A DNA stretch of 64,000 nucleotides. It comes from an uncultured Ulvibacter sp. (GTDB lineage Bacteria > Bacteroidota > Bacteroidia > Flavobacteriales > Flavobacteriaceae). Position numbers and translations under genes: made by a program. Of this stretch, positions 27,925-36,052 are shown in pieces (position 1 is the first letter of the stretch; each line of letters begins with the position of its first letter). The DNA lies in NCBI GenBank assembly GCA_938083445.1, contig CALKCP010000023.1, positions 16,059 to 80,058 of the forward strand, written 5' to 3'. The notes below the pieces were generated by a model. The model was not told where the DNA came from, ran no database searches, and saw only the letters and a program-made list of their open reading frames with translations.

Positions 27925-28413
27925 ATGCAAGAAATAATAAAAGGTCTTCCAAAGCAAGCCAAAGATAAACATATCGAGAACAAAAAGTTCTTCACTTTAC
28001 TGAAGAAAAGAACACCTAAGCATCTAGATTCTTTAATGCAGGAATTGCACGATGCCGAGTTTAAAAAGACCGATTGCTTACAATGTGCGAACTGCTGTAA
28101 AACGACTGGGCCTTTGTTCACTGATAAAGATGTCAAGCGAATTTCCAAACACTTCAGAATAAAAGAACAGCAATTTATTGAAACCTATTTAAAGGTAGAT
28201 GAAGACAATGACTATGTGCTAAAGTCTGTCCCTTGCGCTTTTTTAGGAGTGGATAATTATTGTAGTATTTATGATATCCGTCCTAAAGCCTGTAGCGAAT
28301 TTCCGCATACCGATAGAAGAAAGTTTCAACAAATAACAGACCTTACCTTAAAGAATGTTGCTGTTTGCCCGGCAGCTTTTAATATCGTAGAGGAGATGAA
28401 AAAGCGAATTTAA
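27925..28413 (+). CDS. YkgJ-family cysteine-cluster protein
   Basis: The 162-residue protein contains CLQCANCCKTTGPLFTDKD, then VPCAFLG, YCSIYDIRPKACSEFP and VAVCPAAF. This array of cysteines is the putative zinc or iron-sulfur cluster site of the UPF0153/YkgJ family. Its biochemical role is not established in the family as far as I know. The start ATG is the first in frame. TAATTTTA at 27893-27900 could be a weak -7 box giving a short leader. Confidence 0.9.
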   Translation: MQEIIKGLPKQAKDKHIENKKFFTLLKKRTPKHLDSLMQELHDAEFKKTDCLQCANCCKTTGPLFTDKDVKRISKHFRIKEQQFIETYLKVDEDNDYVLKSVPCAFLGVDNYCSIYDIRPKACSEFPHTDRRKFQQITDLTLKNVAVCPAAFNIVEEMKKRI

Positions 28414-28523
28414 AAAATCCACGAACACGTACTAATTCCCGAACCAAATGCACTAAATAGTATGAAAAAAGCAGTATCTTCATTAACATGCCCCTTTTCT
28501 ATATTAATTTTAAAAACAGCATT

Positions 28524-30116
28524 ATGAAGAGAATCTACTTAATAATGTGGGGCGTTTTGTGTTTTCAGTCGGCTTATAGTCAGGAAATAACTAATTTCTA
28601 TTTGGAGCCAGGAAGTACGAATGATGAGGTTATTTTAAACACTTCGTTTTATTTTTACAATGTCGCAGGTTATATTGAATCTTCCTATACAGTTGACAAT
28701 AATGTTATTAATTTTACAATGTGTTATATCTTAGGCGCTTCAACATCTCCTACCTACGATGACCAGGAATTCATATTAAATGTACCTTCAGGATATCCTG
28801 ACTTTATTTTAAATGTGGATCTTGTTATTTTCGATAATGATACGGGGACGTGCGATTATATGAATGTCTTAGACTCTGGAACAATACTATTTAATTATCC
28901 ATACCTTCCAACGGATAAAACATTGGTGCCAGACGATAGTTTCGAGGGTTTTTTAGAATTAAATGGAAATGGCGACGACATCCCAAATAATGATGAAGTT
29001 TTTACTCATAGAATTGAAAATATTACTCAATTGATTATGAGTGATTGGATTTTAAATAGTTCATTTGGTCTGGACGAGATTGAAGTTTTAACTGGAATAG
29101 CTGCTTTGGCTAGACTAAAAGTACTACATATTGATGGAAATATTATTGAAGATTTTGATGCTACATTTCATCCTGCGCTAACTTGGCTGAATGCAAGAGA
29201 TAACCCTCTCAGTTCATTGGATTTATCAAACAATCCAGAGTTAATAAGACTTTGGACTAGGGATGATAACATTGAGGAACTCGATGTATCTCAAAATATA
29301 AATTTAATTCATTTATGGGTCAATTCCAGTGATATTGCTACACTCGAGTTAGGAGGAGCCATAAGCCTACATAGATTACAATTAGAAGGTACCTTACTAA
29401 CAGAACTAGATATTTCACAAAATATAAACCTTGAAGAGTTAAAGTGTAATAATTCACTAATCACATCTTTAGACACAACAAATAACAGTTCGCTACGAAC
29501 TTTGGACTGTGATAATAATCTTCTCACCTCCCTTATCCTTAATAATGATTTGCTAGTTAGTATTAGTTGTTCTCAGAATCAATTAACGAGTCTAGACATT
29601 TCCTCTTGCCCTAATTTAGAAAGTTTGTTTTCCCTGAATACACCCTTGACTAGTCTAGATATTAGAGACAACCCTGAATTAAGAAGTATATTTTTGTTTG
29701 GTAATAATGTAACAACCTTGGATTTGAGAAATGGTAATAACGAGAATTTTGATCAGCTTCGTGTCTATAATAACCCAGATCTCACCTGTGTCTCTGTCGA
29801 TGATCCCAGTCTGGCTCCGTACCTATATTGGGATATACAGGGTTCAAATGTCTTTTATAGTGCCGATTGTGCATTAGGGACCAGCGATTCAGAGCAACAA
29901 CAAGCAGTTATTTATCCTAATCCGGTTCGAGACATTCTAACAATTGAAAGTAAAGAAAGTATGGAGTCGATTCAAATTTACTCGATGTTAGGTGAGTTGT
30001 TAGCTTCGGAAAAAGGAGCGGTCCAAATCGATTTTTCTCGTTATGCGAAAGGAGTTTATTTCCTGAAAATTGATACTGAAAAAGCTGCTGTTTTTCAGAA
30101 GGTAGTGAAGGAGTAG
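28524..30116 (+). CDS. Secreted leucine-rich-repeat protein with T9SS sorting tail
   Basis: The 530-residue protein has a signal peptide (KRIYLIMWGVLCFQSAYS), a unique N-terminal domain of about 150 residues, and then about a dozen short leucine-rich repeats of 20-22 residues in the style LTSLDISSCPNLESL and LDLSNNPELIRL. The C-terminus is a type A T9SS sorting domain: AVIYPNPVRDILTIES, then SMLGELLASEKG and KGVYFLKIDTE. It should be exported through the outer membrane by the type IX system and attached to or released from the surface. Such repeat proteins usually bind other macromolecules. The ATG at 28524 gives the proper signal peptide. Confidence 0.88.
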   Translation: MKRIYLIMWGVLCFQSAYSQEITNFYLEPGSTNDEVILNTSFYFYNVAGYIESSYTVDNNVINFTMCYILGASTSPTYDDQEFILNVPSGYPDFILNVDLVIFDNDTGTCDYMNVLDSGTILFNYPYLPTDKTLVPDDSFEGFLELNGNGDDIPNNDEVFTHRIENITQLIMSDWILNSSFGLDEIEVLTGIAALARLKVLHIDGNIIEDFDATFHPALTWLNARDNPLSSLDLSNNPELIRLWTRDDNIEELDVSQNINLIHLWVNSSDIATLELGGAISLHRLQLEGTLLTELDISQNINLEELKCNNSLITSLDTTNNSSLRTLDCDNNLLTSLILNNDLLVSISCSQNQLTSLDISSCPNLESLFSLNTPLTSLDIRDNPELRSIFLFGNNVTTLDLRNGNNENFDQLRVYNNPDLTCVSVDDPSLAPYLYWDIQGSNVFYSADCALGTSDSEQQQAVIYPNPVRDILTIESKESMESIQIYSMLGELLASEKGAVQIDFSRYAKGVYFLKIDTEKAAVFQKVVKE

Positions 30117-30282
30117 GCGTGCAGAATTTTTATTTTTCCAACAGTCTAACAGTCAATTTAGTTGAATCGTTTATTCGTATAGTTGTTGAGTTGTTTATTT
30201 GAAATATTACTTTTCACCGACGTTTACACGTATCAACCAATAAACGCATCAACTTTTTCACAGTCCAACGGTCTATTTTAAT

Positions 30283-31515
30283 TTATTCATACAACAAATA
30301 AGGTTGCCGCATCTTATCATAACTCGCCAATCCATCTAACCATGTCTTCCGTATCTCTCGAAATGTATAACCCTTCTCGATCTGCTCTTGAAGTTTTGAG
30401 GTTCCAGCATGTGCAGTAAAGTTCTTAGTATTAAAGAATTCGTTTTTATTTTTGTGATTGTTATAAGCTTCTATTATCCAGGTAAGGTCAATTCGATTCA
30501 TCTTAGGGGTGCTTCTTAAATCTAGACCATTACATAATACACTCTTGTGTTTAGGGTATTTGGACCCGAAATTTGGCTTTGGAGTATAATTAAAGACATA
30601 CTTGTTTTTAGGTAAATGTGGTGATCCTATAATTTGAAATTGCATTTCCGTACCGCGACCTGCATTGAGGTTGGTTCCTTCAACAAGACCTAAACTTGGA
30701 TATAGATTAATAGCTACATCATTTGGAAGGTTAGGTGAAGGACGTATCTTAAGAGAATAGGGTAATTGATGATTGTAGTTTAGCACCTTAATTATTTGCA
30801 AATCACATACAACCCCATTTTTCAACCATTTTTCTCCATTAACCATCTGTGCATATTCACCTATAGTCATTCCGTGAACTAAGGGGACTGGATGCATCCC
30901 TAAAAAATTACGATGTTGTTTTTCCATAATTGGGCCATCAATGTAATGTCCGTTAGGATTTGGCCGATCTAGAATTATCAAAGGAATATTAGCTTCAGCA
31001 CAGGCTTCCATAACATAATGCATCGTAGAGATATAAGTGTAAAAACGAACACCAACATCCTGTATGTCGAAAACCATTATGTCTAAACCTTCAAGTTCTT
31101 GTTTGGGTGGCTTTTTGTTTTTTCCGTGGAGCGAAGTTATATGCAAGCCGGTTTTGGTGTCGACACCATCCTTTACTAATTCCCCAGCATCGGCTTTACC
31201 TCGAAAACCGTGCTCGGGAGCAAATACTTTTTTTACTGAAATTTTTTTCGTCAAAAGAAGATCTACCAGATGTTGGCTCCCAACCATCGAGGTCTGATTT
31301 GCAACAACACCCACATTCTTATCTCTAAGAGTTGGTATGTATTCGAAAACTTGGGCAGCGCCAACGATACTCTCTGGTCCAAAATAATTTTCATCCTGAA
31401 CTTGAATAAGTACTTCTTGTGGTGGGTTGTCACTTTTTTCCTTGGTCTGACTTCCACAGGAAAAACAAACCAATAGCGTTAATAAAAGTGTATTTTTGAA
31501 AAAAGTAATCGTCAT
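30283..31515 (-). CDS. Exo-beta-N-acetylmuramidase NamZ-type lipoprotein (DUF1343)
   Basis: The 410-residue protein has a lipoprotein-like signal (FKNTLLLTLLVCFSC) and the DUF1343 blocks VGVVANQTSMVG, KVFAPEHGFRGKADAGE, MVFDIQDVGVRFYTYISTMH, LDRPNPNGHYIDGPI and GLVEGTNLNAGRGTE. Characterised relatives remove terminal MurNAc from peptidoglycan fragments, which suits cell-wall recycling in Bacteroidota that depend on MurNAc. The start is the ATG at 31515; a longer in-frame extension to 31830 runs antisense through the neighbouring permease gene and is rejected. The divergent permease GTG lies only 9 bases away. Confidence 0.9.
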   Translation of the reverse strand: MTITFFKNTLLLTLLVCFSCGSQTKEKSDNPPQEVLIQVQDENYFGPESIVGAAQVFEYIPTLRDKNVGVVANQTSMVGSQHLVDLLLTKKISVKKVFAPEHGFRGKADAGELVKDGVDTKTGLHITSLHGKNKKPPKQELEGLDIMVFDIQDVGVRFYTYISTMHYVMEACAEANIPLIILDRPNPNGHYIDGPIMEKQHRNFLGMHPVPLVHGMTIGEYAQMVNGEKWLKNGVVCDLQIIKVLNYNHQLPYSLKIRPSPNLPNDVAINLYPSLGLVEGTNLNAGRGTEMQFQIIGSPHLPKNKYVFNYTPKPNFGSKYPKHKSVLCNGLDLRSTPKMNRIDLTWIIEAYNNHKNKNEFFNTKNFTAHAGTSKLQEQIEKGYTFREIRKTWLDGLASYDKMRQPYLLYE

Positions 31516-31524
31516 AAAACTATC

Positions 31525-32760
31525 GTGAATTTCGAATTTTTTATCGCAAGGCGAATCATAGCTGCGAAGGACTATAAAAGTAGTATTTCGGCACCAATTA
31601 TAAAAATTGCCATTACAGCGATTGCAATGGGTCTTATTATGATGTTGGTCTCGATTGCCACTGGTGTTGGTCTGCAAAAAAAAATTCGCGAAAAGGTTTC
31701 TGCTTTTAACGGAGATATTATTATCACCAATTTTGACACCAATTTCTCCAACGATTCTCAAATTCCGATTTCTAAAAAGCAAGACTTCTATCCAAATTTC
31801 AAAGGTGTGGAAGGCATTAAACACATACAAGTTACAGCGTCAAAAGGGGGGGTAATTCGAACAGAGACCGATTTTGAGGGCATTGTTGTAAAAGGTGCAG
31901 GAGGCGATTACGATTGGCAATATTTTCAGGATTACCTCATAGAGGGTACTTTGCCAAACTTTAAAGGGGCATTGAATGAAGATATTTTGGTGTCGCAATA
32001 TGTAGCAAATCGGCTACAGTTAAAGGTTGGTGAAACGGTGCGAACTTTTTTCTTTGATAATGAAAGTAAAAATGGTTTTAGAAGTAGAGGTTTTAAAATA
32101 AAGGGCATCTACAATAGTGGTTTTCAGCAATTTGATGAACAGTTTATCATCGCGGATATTCGGCATGTTCAAAAATTAAATCGTTGGGACAAAGATCAGA
32201 TTGGAGGTTTTGAGTTGTTCGTGGAAGATTTTGATGCGATACATGACGTTGGAAATAAGGTGTATCAAGAAACAGGCAGCACCCTAGACACGCAGACAAT
32301 TCGGGAGAAATATTACTCCATCTTTGAATGGTTGGATTTATTCGATTTTAATATCGTGTTAATTATAGGCATCATGATCTTGGTGGCTGGCATCAATATG
32401 ATAACGGCGTTGTTGGTCCTCATACTTGAAAGAACTCAAATGATTGGGATTCTTAAGGCTTTGGGGAGTAGTGATTGGATGGTCCGTAAAATATTTCTTT
32501 ACAATGCGATGTATCTCATAGGAGTAGGTCTTTTCTGGGGAAACCTAATAGGCGTTGGTTTGCTGCTCATTCAAAAGTACTTCAAACTTTTTCCATTAAA
32601 CCCGAATATCTATTACGTTACCGAAGCCCCTATTTATTTAGATATACGGTATATTTTACTCTTGAATGCTGGCACCTTCCTTTTGTGCTTCATAATGCTT
32701 TTAATCCCGTCGTTTATCATCGCAAAGATCTCACCGGTGAAAGCGATTCGATTCGATTAA
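31525..32760 (+). CDS. FtsX/LolE-type ABC transporter permease
   Basis: The 411-residue protein has one membrane segment near residues 22-48 (IIKIAITAIAMGLIMMLVSI), a periplasmic domain of about 220 residues and three C-terminal segments (FNIVLIIGIMILVAGINMIT onward), the topology of LolC/LolE and MacB-like permeases. LILERTQMIGILKALGSSDW is the FtsX-domain hallmark that couples to an ATPase. Lipoprotein release to the outer membrane is the usual role; no ATPase gene is adjacent, so it must use one encoded elsewhere. The GTG start at 31525 is supported by the common family N-terminus NFEFFIARRI. Confidence 0.88.
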   Translation: MNFEFFIARRIIAAKDYKSSISAPIIKIAITAIAMGLIMMLVSIATGVGLQKKIREKVSAFNGDIIITNFDTNFSNDSQIPISKKQDFYPNFKGVEGIKHIQVTASKGGVIRTETDFEGIVVKGAGGDYDWQYFQDYLIEGTLPNFKGALNEDILVSQYVANRLQLKVGETVRTFFFDNESKNGFRSRGFKIKGIYNSGFQQFDEQFIIADIRHVQKLNRWDKDQIGGFELFVEDFDAIHDVGNKVYQETGSTLDTQTIREKYYSIFEWLDLFDFNIVLIIGIMILVAGINMITALLVLILERTQMIGILKALGSSDWMVRKIFLYNAMYLIGVGLFWGNLIGVGLLLIQKYFKLFPLNPNIYYVTEAPIYLDIRYILLLNAGTFLLCFIMLLIPSFIIAKISPVKAIRFD

Positions 32761-32941
32761 CCCCTAGAATTACTTTAAAATAACATTCTTAAATCTCAGG
32801 TCGAAATTCCTGAATAACGCCATACATCGTTTTTATTGAACATTTATTTCCATTTCCTTTATACCATCGTTAAAGGTAATTTGTTGCGCAGCATTCTAAC
32901 TTTAATACAACTATTTATTAATTAATTTAAATCAATGTATT

Positions 32942-33571
32942 ATGAAAAAACAAATCTTATTTAGTATCGTTTGCCTGTCATTATTATTCGTTTCTGTTTC
33001 CTGTTCTGATGAAAATAAGGCAGCTGACGTACAAGAACTCAGCCTCAAGGTTGAGAAGGATGTCGCCAATATTCTCAGGTCTGCAGAGATTATTAGAGAA
33101 GATATTGAAGAAAATAGAAATCCAATACCCAATTTTGAAACCCAAGCCGAACTAGATCAATATTTAGTATTGGTTGGAGAACAACCCGGTTCTGTATCGC
33201 TGAGCTTTTTTAACCAGGTGGTTGGCAATATTGGAATCGCAGAAACAGAAGGAATGGGGTACTTTTTGAATCAGCAGAACTATTCAGGTTTTGCCAGATC
33301 AACATTGTTAACCAATAGCGAAGGAGAAGCAATTCCAGATTTAACCCAAAGGGCAGAATTTTTAAATTTAGATCTTTCTGAGAAGGAAACTATTCTTTTA
33401 TCGAACATGTTGGTTGATAATTTGCCGCCAAATATTAATGGGAATGAATGCTATGTCGCAGTCGCTGCGGGTGTCAGTATTGGCACATTGATTTGCGGTC
33501 CTGATTGCGGAGTGATAGGCGGTATCGTTGGTGTGGTCTACTGTTTTTGGGTAAAATTTCATGACCAATAA
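32942..33571 (+). CDS. Lipoprotein with cysteine- and glycine-rich hydrophobic C-terminus
   Basis: I do not recognise this 209-residue protein. It starts with a lipoprotein signal (CLSLLFVSVSC, lipid-anchor cysteine C21). Residues 22-165 are polar and probably helical. The last 40 residues differ sharply: YVAVAAGVSIGTLICGP, then DCGVIGGIVGVVYCFW, with cysteines at 170, 185, 189 and 201 and several GxxxG-like spacings. That segment could be a membrane hairpin or a bacteriocin-like peptide domain. The gene is 11 bases upstream of a small barrel gene and begins a three-gene exported cassette. No close paralogue is seen in the window. Confidence 0.72.
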   Translation: MKKQILFSIVCLSLLFVSVSCSDENKAADVQELSLKVEKDVANILRSAEIIREDIEENRNPIPNFETQAELDQYLVLVGEQPGSVSLSFFNQVVGNIGIAETEGMGYFLNQQNYSGFARSTLLTNSEGEAIPDLTQRAEFLNLDLSEKETILLSNMLVDNLPPNINGNECYVAVAAGVSIGTLICGPDCGVIGGIVGVVYCFWVKFHDQ

Positions 33572-33582
33572 ATTAGAGTGCC

Positions 33583-34197
33583 ATGAAAAATAAGTTTTTA
33601 TGGGCCCTGCTGCTCGTCGCATTACAGGTGTTTTCACAAGAAAATAATAGCTCTAAGGGGAATTACTTTGCAAATTTTTATTTTGGGAATGCAACGATTG
33701 AATCTGAGACAAGCTATAAAGTCAATGCCGATGCGTTGGGAGGCAGTGTGGGGAAGGAGTTTATTTTGAGTAAGCCACTTTCATTGATAACTGCCGTTGA
33801 GCTTTTACGCATTCAATATGAAATTCCAGCAGCTAGTACTTCGAGCCCATTGTTTCAGGTGAATAATTTTATAAAAATTCCTATTTTACTAAGGTATGGC
33901 CATGAATTCGCCTCAAAAGCAAGGCTTTATGCTGAAACTGGAATCTATATAGCCTCACTGTATGGATTAAAAATTGAAAATAGCGCCTTAAATAGTTGTC
34001 AAAAGGAAAGCAATGTGGGCTATAATTTTGGCTTGCAATTGAATATGGGGTTGAGGTACCAGTTAAGTGATATCTATAGTTTTGAATTTGGCTTGAGCTC
34101 TCAGGGAGATATTTTTCAGGTTTATGATGACACTTTCTCAAATCTAAAAATTGCAGAGCTGTATAGTTTTCAATTAAAAATTGTCTCAAAATTATAA
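33583..34197 (+). CDS. Small outer-membrane beta-barrel protein
   Basis: The 204-residue protein has a signal peptide (MKNKFLWALLLVALQVFSQ) and then alternating beta strands such as GNYFANFYFGNATIESETSY, INNFIKIPILLRYGHEF-like segments (VNNFIKIPILLRYGHEF) and NFGLQLNMGLRYQLSDIYSF, ending in FQLKIVSKL. This is the porin-family or OmpA-like eight-strand layout common in Bacteroidota. A single cysteine sits in a loop (ALNSCQKESN). The function is unknown. It lies between the cysteine-rich lipoprotein (11 bases) and the permuted-papain-like protein (3 bases), almost certainly in one transcript. Confidence 0.8.
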   Translation: MKNKFLWALLLVALQVFSQENNSSKGNYFANFYFGNATIESETSYKVNADALGGSVGKEFILSKPLSLITAVELLRIQYEIPAASTSSPLFQVNNFIKIPILLRYGHEFASKARLYAETGIYIASLYGLKIENSALNSCQKESNVGYNFGLQLNMGLRYQLSDIYSFEFGLSSQGDIFQVYDDTFSNLKIAELYSFQLKIVSKL

Positions 34198-34200
34198 GAA

Positions 34201-34851
34201 GTGATTCAAAGATTCTCTTTTATTGCAATTGGGTGGTGCTTATGCGTCACCCTTTTGCATTGTAAAAAACGAGTTTATGAGGTACAAACAGATTTCTTAG
34301 ATAAGGAAAAATGGTATCTTGTTTTTAGAGGGACCAACACGAAAGAAGGACTCGTGTCAAAGGAGTATAATAAGAGCAATAATAAACCGTCACATGTAGG
34401 GATTTGTATGTATCAAGATCCCGAATGGCTTGTATACCATGTTTTGAGTCCGAGGAAAAAGGACAGTACGGCTTTAATTATTGAAAATATTGATTCCTTT
34501 TTTGATGTTGAAAAAGAATCAATTTACAATGCGAGTATTTATGTGATTGACAATTTAACCACATATGAAATCTTAAAGTTAAAAAGACAGCTGCAGAAGT
34601 ACGAGAAGCTCAATCTTCAATTTGATCTCAGTTTTAAGTCGAAAGATACTACGAAGGTATATTGCTCTAAGTTTGTAAGGGATCTCTTAAGGAATGTCAA
34701 TAATAGAAAATTCAAGGTTGAAACCTCAAAAGTTAAGCTCAAGCCGCTGCATTCAGTTTATCTTGGGCAAGACTCTCTTGAATATTACCCTGTTGATGTG
34801 TTTCAATGTACAGATGATATTTTGTTGTTAAAAGAATGGACTTTTGAATAG
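34201..34851 (+). CDS. Permuted papain-like (YiiX/YaeF-type) hydrolase, exported
   Basis: The 216-residue protein has an N-terminal hydrophobic segment (FIAIGWCLCVTLLHC) that may be a non-canonical lipoprotein signal. The rest shows the order His-then-Cys typical of circularly permuted NlpC/P60-fold enzymes: KPSHVGICMYQ with H65, and KVYCSKFVRDLL with C155. Family members are cysteine hydrolases or acyltransferases acting on amide or ester bonds in peptides, lipids or peptidoglycan; which applies here is not visible. The GTG start 3 bases after the barrel stop is the only one that keeps the hydrophobic segment. It is the last gene of the cassette. Confidence 0.7.
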   Translation: MIQRFSFIAIGWCLCVTLLHCKKRVYEVQTDFLDKEKWYLVFRGTNTKEGLVSKEYNKSNNKPSHVGICMYQDPEWLVYHVLSPRKKDSTALIIENIDSFFDVEKESIYNASIYVIDNLTTYEILKLKRQLQKYEKLNLQFDLSFKSKDTTKVYCSKFVRDLLRNVNNRKFKVETSKVKLKPLHSVYLGQDSLEYYPVDVFQCTDDILLLKEWTFE

Positions 34852-34892
34852 TTTGAGACTTTAAAAAATGACATCTTCCAAGGTAAAATGAT

Positions 34893-34923
34893 TTTCGATT
34901 CATAGGGGTATACTGTATCTTTG
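34893..34923 (+). promoter_or_regulatory. Putative promoter of the cysteine-synthase-family gene
   Basis: TATCTTTG at 34916-34923 is a perfect -7 box and is followed by C. TTTC at 34893-34896 lies 19 bases upstream in the -33 position. The ATG at 34942 would have a leader of only about 12 bases. Confidence 0.6.
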
Positions 34924-34941
34924 CCATTCTGAAATAAACTT

Positions 34942-35925
34942 ATGGAATACGCAGAAAATATATTAGGAACCATCGGAAACACACCAATGGTGAAAATGAA
35001 TAAACTGGTTGAAGATATACCTGCCTTGGTCTTGGCTAAATACGAGACCTTTAATCCTGGGAACTCAACGAAAGACCGTATGGCCTTAAAAATGGTAGAA
35101 GACGCGGAAGCTGACGGACGCTTGCAACCCGGTGCAACAATTATAGAAGGAACCTCCGGAAATACAGGAATGGGGTTGGCACTTGCAGCGATTGTGAAAG
35201 GCTATAAGATGGTATGTGTAATAAGCGATAAGCAGAGTAAGGAAAAGATGGATATTCTGCGAGCAGTAGGAAGTGAAGTAGTCGTATGTCCTACGAATGT
35301 TGAGCCTACAGACCCAAGGTCGTATTATAGTACTTCGAAACGTTTGGCAGAAGAAACACCCAATAGTTGGTATGTGAATCAGTATGACAATCCTAGTAAC
35401 GCAAAAGCGCATTATGAAAGTACAGGGCCCGAAATTTGGAAACAGACTGATGGTAAAGTGACTCACTTTGTTGTTGGAGTAGGAACCGGTGGTACTATTA
35501 GCGGCGTTGGTAAATATTTAAAAGAGCAGAATCCAGCTATTAAAATATGGGGGGTGGATACCTACGGAAGTGTTTTTAAGAAATACCATGAAACTGGCAT
35601 TTTTGACGAAAACGAAATTTACCCATATATCACAGAAGGAATTGGAGAGGATATTCTTCCAAAAAATGTTGATTTTGACATCATAGATGGTTTTACCAAA
35701 GTAACTGATAAAGATGCGGCGATTTACACTCAAAAACTATCGAAGCAGGAAGGAATGTTTTTAGGGAATTCTGCTGGATCTGCAATAAAAGGACTGTTGC
35801 AGTTAAAAGAGCATTTCACAAAAGAGGATGTTGTTGTCGTTTTATTTCATGACCACGGAAGCAGGTATGTAGGTAAAATGTATAATGACGAATGGATGCG
35901 CGAGCAAGGTTTTATTGAAGATTAA
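34942..35925 (+). CDS. Cysteine synthase / cystathionine beta-synthase family PLP enzyme
   Basis: The 327-residue enzyme has NPGNSTKDRMA with the Schiff-base lysine K44, the asparagine loop EGTSGNTGMGLAL, and the PLP-phosphate loop GVGTGGTISGVG. This is a fold-type II beta-replacement enzyme without the C-terminal CBS domains. GNSTKDR in place of the usual GGSVKDR places it in a group often annotated as either cysteine synthase or cystathionine beta-synthase, so the sulfur donor and acceptor are uncertain. It is a single-gene unit with its own promoter, convergent with the PagL-like gene. Confidence 0.9.
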   Translation: MEYAENILGTIGNTPMVKMNKLVEDIPALVLAKYETFNPGNSTKDRMALKMVEDAEADGRLQPGATIIEGTSGNTGMGLALAAIVKGYKMVCVISDKQSKEKMDILRAVGSEVVVCPTNVEPTDPRSYYSTSKRLAEETPNSWYVNQYDNPSNAKAHYESTGPEIWKQTDGKVTHFVVGVGTGGTISGVGKYLKEQNPAIKIWGVDTYGSVFKKYHETGIFDENEIYPYITEGIGEDILPKNVDFDIIDGFTKVTDKDAAIYTQKLSKQEGMFLGNSAGSAIKGLLQLKEHFTKEDVVVVLFHDHGSRYVGKMYNDEWMREQGFIED

Positions 35926-36052
35926 ACCTGTGATCGCGGCAGATTGTTGTGAACATATCCTAAAAATAAATTTAAAATTTCTCACTCAATTCTACTTTGG
36001 CAATGGGCGGTATTCATAATAGCATCGGTGAGTTGCTATTATGGTCTCGGTC

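Noticed and set aside
31516..31830. A longer N-terminus for the NamZ-type protein
   Set aside because: The extra 105 residues are antisense to the permease gene and lack protein character; the lipoprotein signal begins at 31515.
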